From: Cytophagaceae bacterium | Lineage (GTDB): Bacteria; Bacteroidota; Bacteroidia; Cytophagales; Spirosomataceae | DNA length: 64,000 nucleotides | Reading direction: 5' to 3' | Assembly (NCBI GenBank): GCA_947460975.1 | Contig: CANHGO010000001.1 | Coordinates: 372,001 to 436,000 of the forward strand | Shown here: positions 61,924 through 64,000 of the stretch, one piece after another | Layout of the letters: each line of letters opens with the position of its first letter | How positions within the stretch are numbered: position 1 is the stretch's first letter | Made by a program: the position numbers and the translations under genes | Notes under the pieces: generated by a model | The model's database searches: none | Seen by the model: only the letters and a program-made list of their open reading frames with translations | Told to the model about the DNA's origin: nothing

Positions 61924-62760
61924 TTAATTATGATGCGTAGCATAATTTTGGTTAACGCTCAAACCAATCTCATCAATGCAATAAGTCAATTCATCAATTT
62001 TAGATGTAAATAAGTTATATGCAATGATACAGATCGCTGAAGTACCAATTCCTAACGCTGTATTTACAAGCGCCTCAGAGATACCATTCGCTAATGCTGT
62101 TGAATCAGTAGATCCACCTGAATTTCCTAAAGCAGAGAACGCCTTAATCATACCGATTACCGTTCCTAAAAGACCAATTAACGTAGACACCGAAGCTAAT
62201 GTAGCGATGATCGTTAAGTTTTTCTCTAACATTGGCAACTCTAAAGAAGTAGCTTCCTCAACTTCTTTGCTTAAAGAAGCTAATTTTTGCTCCTTATCTA
62301 AGGACTTGTCACCCGTTAATTGCTTGTACTTTTTCACTGCAGAAAGTGTTACGTTTCCAACAGATCCTTTTTGCTTGTTACATGCAGCGATTGCAGCTTC
62401 AGTATCATCCTTATCCAAAGATGCTTGAATCGAACGAACAAATGCATTTACATCACCCGTTCCTTTTGCTTTTCCAATAGTCAATAAACGCTCAATTGAA
62501 AATGTTAATGCCGTCAAGAAACATGTGATCAAAACTGGTACAATGACACCACCCTTGTAAACGATACCAAAGTAATCGCCTGGAAGTGGATGACCTTCAT
62601 TTGTTCCACCCTCAAAGTGTGACCCATCTCCCATCACAAATGTGAAAATAGCAATGGAAATAACAAATAAAATAATTAAAATTAAACCTGCAGAAATACC
62701 GCCAGATTTTTTTTCAGTTGCAGCTGGCTTAGCAGCTGGCTTTGGTTGTTGTGTACTCAT
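61924..62760 (-). CDS. MotA/TolQ/ExbB proton channel protein
   Basis: 278 residues. A Pro/Ala/Lys-rich cytoplasmic tail (about 1-20), a first helix GLILIILFVISIAIFTFVMG, a periplasmic loop, a second helix GGVIVPVLITCFLTALTFSIERLL, a large cytoplasmic segment, and two C-terminal helices (TIIATLASVSTLIGLLGTVIGMIKAF and ALVNTALGIGTSAICIIAYNLF) with the ExbB/TolQ core. First gene of the exbB-exbD-exbD-tonB run. The extra N-terminal helix is a Bacteroidota feature. Confidence 0.93.
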   Translation of the reverse strand: MSTQQPKPAAKPAATEKKSGGISAGLILIILFVISIAIFTFVMGDGSHFEGGTNEGHPLPGDYFGIVYKGGVIVPVLITCFLTALTFSIERLLTIGKAKGTGDVNAFVRSIQASLDKDDTEAAIAACNKQKGSVGNVTLSAVKKYKQLTGDKSLDKEQKLASLSKEVEEATSLELPMLEKNLTIIATLASVSTLIGLLGTVIGMIKAFSALGNSGGSTDSTALANGISEALVNTALGIGTSAICIIAYNLFTSKIDELTYCIDEIGLSVNQNYATHHN

Positions 62761-62869
62761 TAGTTTGGTAAATTTGGGGTTAAAAAATTAATAGTTTACA
62801 TAACACTTTCAAAAAACACAAGTCGCGTAGTTTTCATAGTTAGCGCTTCCTTGGTATTTTCAGTGAAAG

Positions 62870-62877
62870 CAAAAGTA
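62870..62877 (-). promoter_or_regulatory. -7 box of exbB
   Basis: On the minus strand TACTTTTG, a full TAnnTTTG match. The transcript would start near 62863, leaving an unusually long leader of about 100 nt before the exbB ATG. Confidence 0.5.
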
Positions 62878-63054
62878 ATGTAATTCTAATTTAATTTTAA
62901 CATGGTTTAGGTTATATTAAGATGATTTTTTTTTCATGCCCATAATGCCTATTGTACTATCTTAATATTTTCCGTGAAATAGCATCGATTATAGAGTACT
63001 TTTTTGGGATTAAGAATTTGAAAAAAAATTAAAAAAAAATTAAAAAAACCTGAA

Positions 63055-63088
63055 TTTGGTAGAAATTATCGGCTAATTATTAATTTAG
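63055..63088 (+). promoter_or_regulatory. Probable promoter of the DUF721 gene (TTTG-N22-TAATTTAG)
   Basis: TTTG at 63055-63058, 22-bp spacer, TAATTTAG at 63081-63088 (one mismatch to TAnnTTTG), 19 bp before the ATG. Confidence 0.45.
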
Positions 63089-63107
63089 ACTTCAATTTAG
63101 TCAACAC

Positions 63108-63437
63108 ATGGATTCTCCTTTTTACAAAAAAAGCCCAAAAGCATCTTCAAGAAAAAGCGATAGCTCCTCCCTGAAAGAAGCCATTGAATCCCTCCTTAAA
63201 ATATATAAACTGCAAGGAAAATTTGACGAGACCTATGTGTCGGCCAACTGGGAGCTGATTATGGGCAAGCCGATCGCTGCTAGAACGCAAAAAGTGTATG
63301 TCACCAATCATAAACTATTTCTTCAAATCGATTCCGCCCCACTCAAGAAAGAATTGATGATGGCCAAACAAAAAATGATCGAGTTAATCAATAAATCAGC
63401 TGACAACGAGGTAGTTAAGGAAGTGATTTTTCTTTAA
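63108..63437 (+). CDS. DUF721 (DciA-like) protein
   Basis: 109 residues. Short basic Ser/Lys-rich N-terminus, then the DUF721 core: LKEAIESLLKIYKLQGKFDETYVSANWELIMG, IAARTQKVYVTNHKLFLQI, and LKKELMMAKQKMIELINKSADNEVVKEVIFL. The family includes DciA, a partner that helps load the replicative helicase where DnaC is absent; Bacteroidota members are short like this one. The role here is inferred from the family. Confidence 0.85.
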   Translation: MDSPFYKKSPKASSRKSDSSSLKEAIESLLKIYKLQGKFDETYVSANWELIMGKPIAARTQKVYVTNHKLFLQIDSAPLKKELMMAKQKMIELINKSADNEVVKEVIFL

Positions 63438-63718
63438 TGAAACCATTTGAATCATCGATCCACAAATAAATAAAATGAAATTGTGGAATTGCAGTAGTTG
63501 GATTTCGGATATCCCATTCATTAATTCTATTTTAGCTGCCATCGGGAGTTCATTCGATAACATCAATAGCCCATAATCATGTAGACCAAATCCTACACCC
63601 AATGCCGGTGCAGATGGTAACAAGGATGAACTTTCAAACTGATTTTTTTTGTAAAAAATGAAATTTAGGCCTTGGCTATGAAAAAAAAACGTAGATATTT
63701 ACCAGATAAATAAAATGT
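63438..63718. other. 281-bp spacer before the LD-carboxypeptidase gene
   Basis: I see no convincing gene. A minus-strand frame covering 63396-63623 starts only at TTG, runs into the DUF721 gene and has no recognisable domain. An 11-codon plus-strand frame (63678-63713, MKKKRRYLPDK) ends 5 bp before the next ATG and could be a leader peptide, but nothing confirms it. Confidence 0.4.
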
Positions 63719-64000
63719 ATGTTAATTCCCCCATTATTAACTTCTGGTGATCTTGTCTCTGTTTTATCCCCTGCATCACATACCAACTCAAATGCCTGGG
63801 AAAAAGGAATAGAAGTACTTGAAAAATGGGGATTACGTGTCGTTAGAGGGGAGCATTATTTATCCCAACATTTTGGTTTTGGAGGCACCGATGCAGAACG
63901 CTTAAGCGACTTACAAAAAGCGCTAGATAATCCAGAAATTAAAGCCATTTTCCCAATCAGAGGGGGTTATGGTTCTAGCCGATTATTGGACGATTTAGAT
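63719..64000 (+). CDS. LD-carboxypeptidase (peptidase S66), N-terminal fragment
   Basis: 94 codons are visible; the gene continues past the window. It begins MLIPPLLTSGDLVSVLSPAS, with the S66 first-strand block. Further blocks are WGLRVVRGEH, a GTDAERLSDLQKALDNPEIKAIF segment, and RGGYGSSRLLDDLD, the conserved strand before the nucleophile elbow. The family removes the terminal D-alanine of tetrapeptide stems during murein recycling. The catalytic Ser, Glu and His lie beyond the end. Confidence 0.9.
   Translation, partial: MLIPPLLTSGDLVSVLSPASHTNSNAWEKGIEVLEKWGLRVVRGEHYLSQHFGFGGTDAERLSDLQKALDNPEIKAIFPIRGGYGSSRLLDDLD

Larger units (their letters stand above)
62761..63107. other. 347-bp divergent spacer between exbB and the DUF721 gene
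   Basis: Very AT-rich, with long A and T tracts (for example around 62930 and 63020-63048). It holds the exbB promoter and the DUF721 promoter described separately. I see no gene, tRNA or clear operator palindrome in it. Confidence 0.6.

Noticed and set aside
63396-63623. Minus-strand 75-codon frame after the DUF721 gene
   Set aside because: It starts with TTG, overlaps the DUF721 gene, and shows no signal peptide or known domain. It is treated as spacer.

Overview
The window is chromosomal DNA from a member of the Bacteroidota, most likely a Cytophagales-type aquatic bacterium. The evidence is a SusC/SusD pair with an ECF sigma/FecR switch, a type IX secretion C-terminal domain, DUF4292 and Gfo/Idh-DUF1080 families, an ExbB-ExbD-ExbD-TonB cluster, and repeated -7 boxes of the Bacteroidota form TAnnTTTG with almost no Shine-Dalgarno sequences. 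The assignment below phylum is inference from gene content. I see no phage, integrase, transposase, CRISPR or rRNA. One tRNA (Ser, anticodon GGA) is present.

Layout. 1-5.5 kb: end of a TonB-dependent receptor, then a minus-strand block TPR / DUF4292 lipoprotein / EnvC-like LytM protein, and a secreted amidohydrolase. 5.5-11.4 kb: ileS with a downstream MBOAT + AlgJ-like O-acetylation pair. 11.6-21.3 kb: housekeeping genes (formyl-THF cyclo-ligase, asd, pdxJ, ECF sigma, nth, pnuC, a DksA-like protein, prfB with its programmed frameshift, lpdA). 21.4-23.4 kb: secreted Gfo/Idh oxidoreductase plus DUF1080 hydrolase. 23.7-34.0 kb: an ECF sigma/FecR-controlled SusCD locus with an HpcH aldolase, a GntP permease and a UxuA-like enzyme, closed by a perfect-palindrome terminator. 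It reads as an uptake and breakdown route for a sugar acid. 34.0-34.4 kb: GC-rich 87-bp tandem repeats beside tRNA-Ser. 34.4-39.3 kb: S10 peptidase, siroheme nitrite/sulfite reductase with a C-terminal HEPN-like extension, cobA and a Rid-family protein. 39.5-46.7 kb: heptose kinase, moaA, moaD, nuoL, nuoM (no nuoN), TM2 protein, secreted hydroxypyruvate-isomerase-like protein. 46.8-49.8 kb: large type IX-secreted Ig-like protein. 49.8-56.7 kb: SDR plus three Planctomycete-type genes (DUF2231-cytochrome-LRR, PSCyt/LamG/PSD1, DUF1501). 56.7-62.8 kb: TPR protein, PstS-like lipoprotein, small membrane protein, TonB, two ExbD, ExbB. 63.1-64 kb: DUF721 protein and the start of an LD-carboxypeptidase.

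How the parts work together. ExbB/ExbD/TonB would energise the SusC receptor. SusC carries an N-terminal STN signalling domain that would talk to FecR and release the sigma factor. The cobA product is needed to make siroheme for the reductase beside it. The regions most worth follow-up are the sugar-acid SusCD locus, the Planctomycete-type cytochrome operon, the zinc-less DksA homologue, and two families of intergenic repeats.
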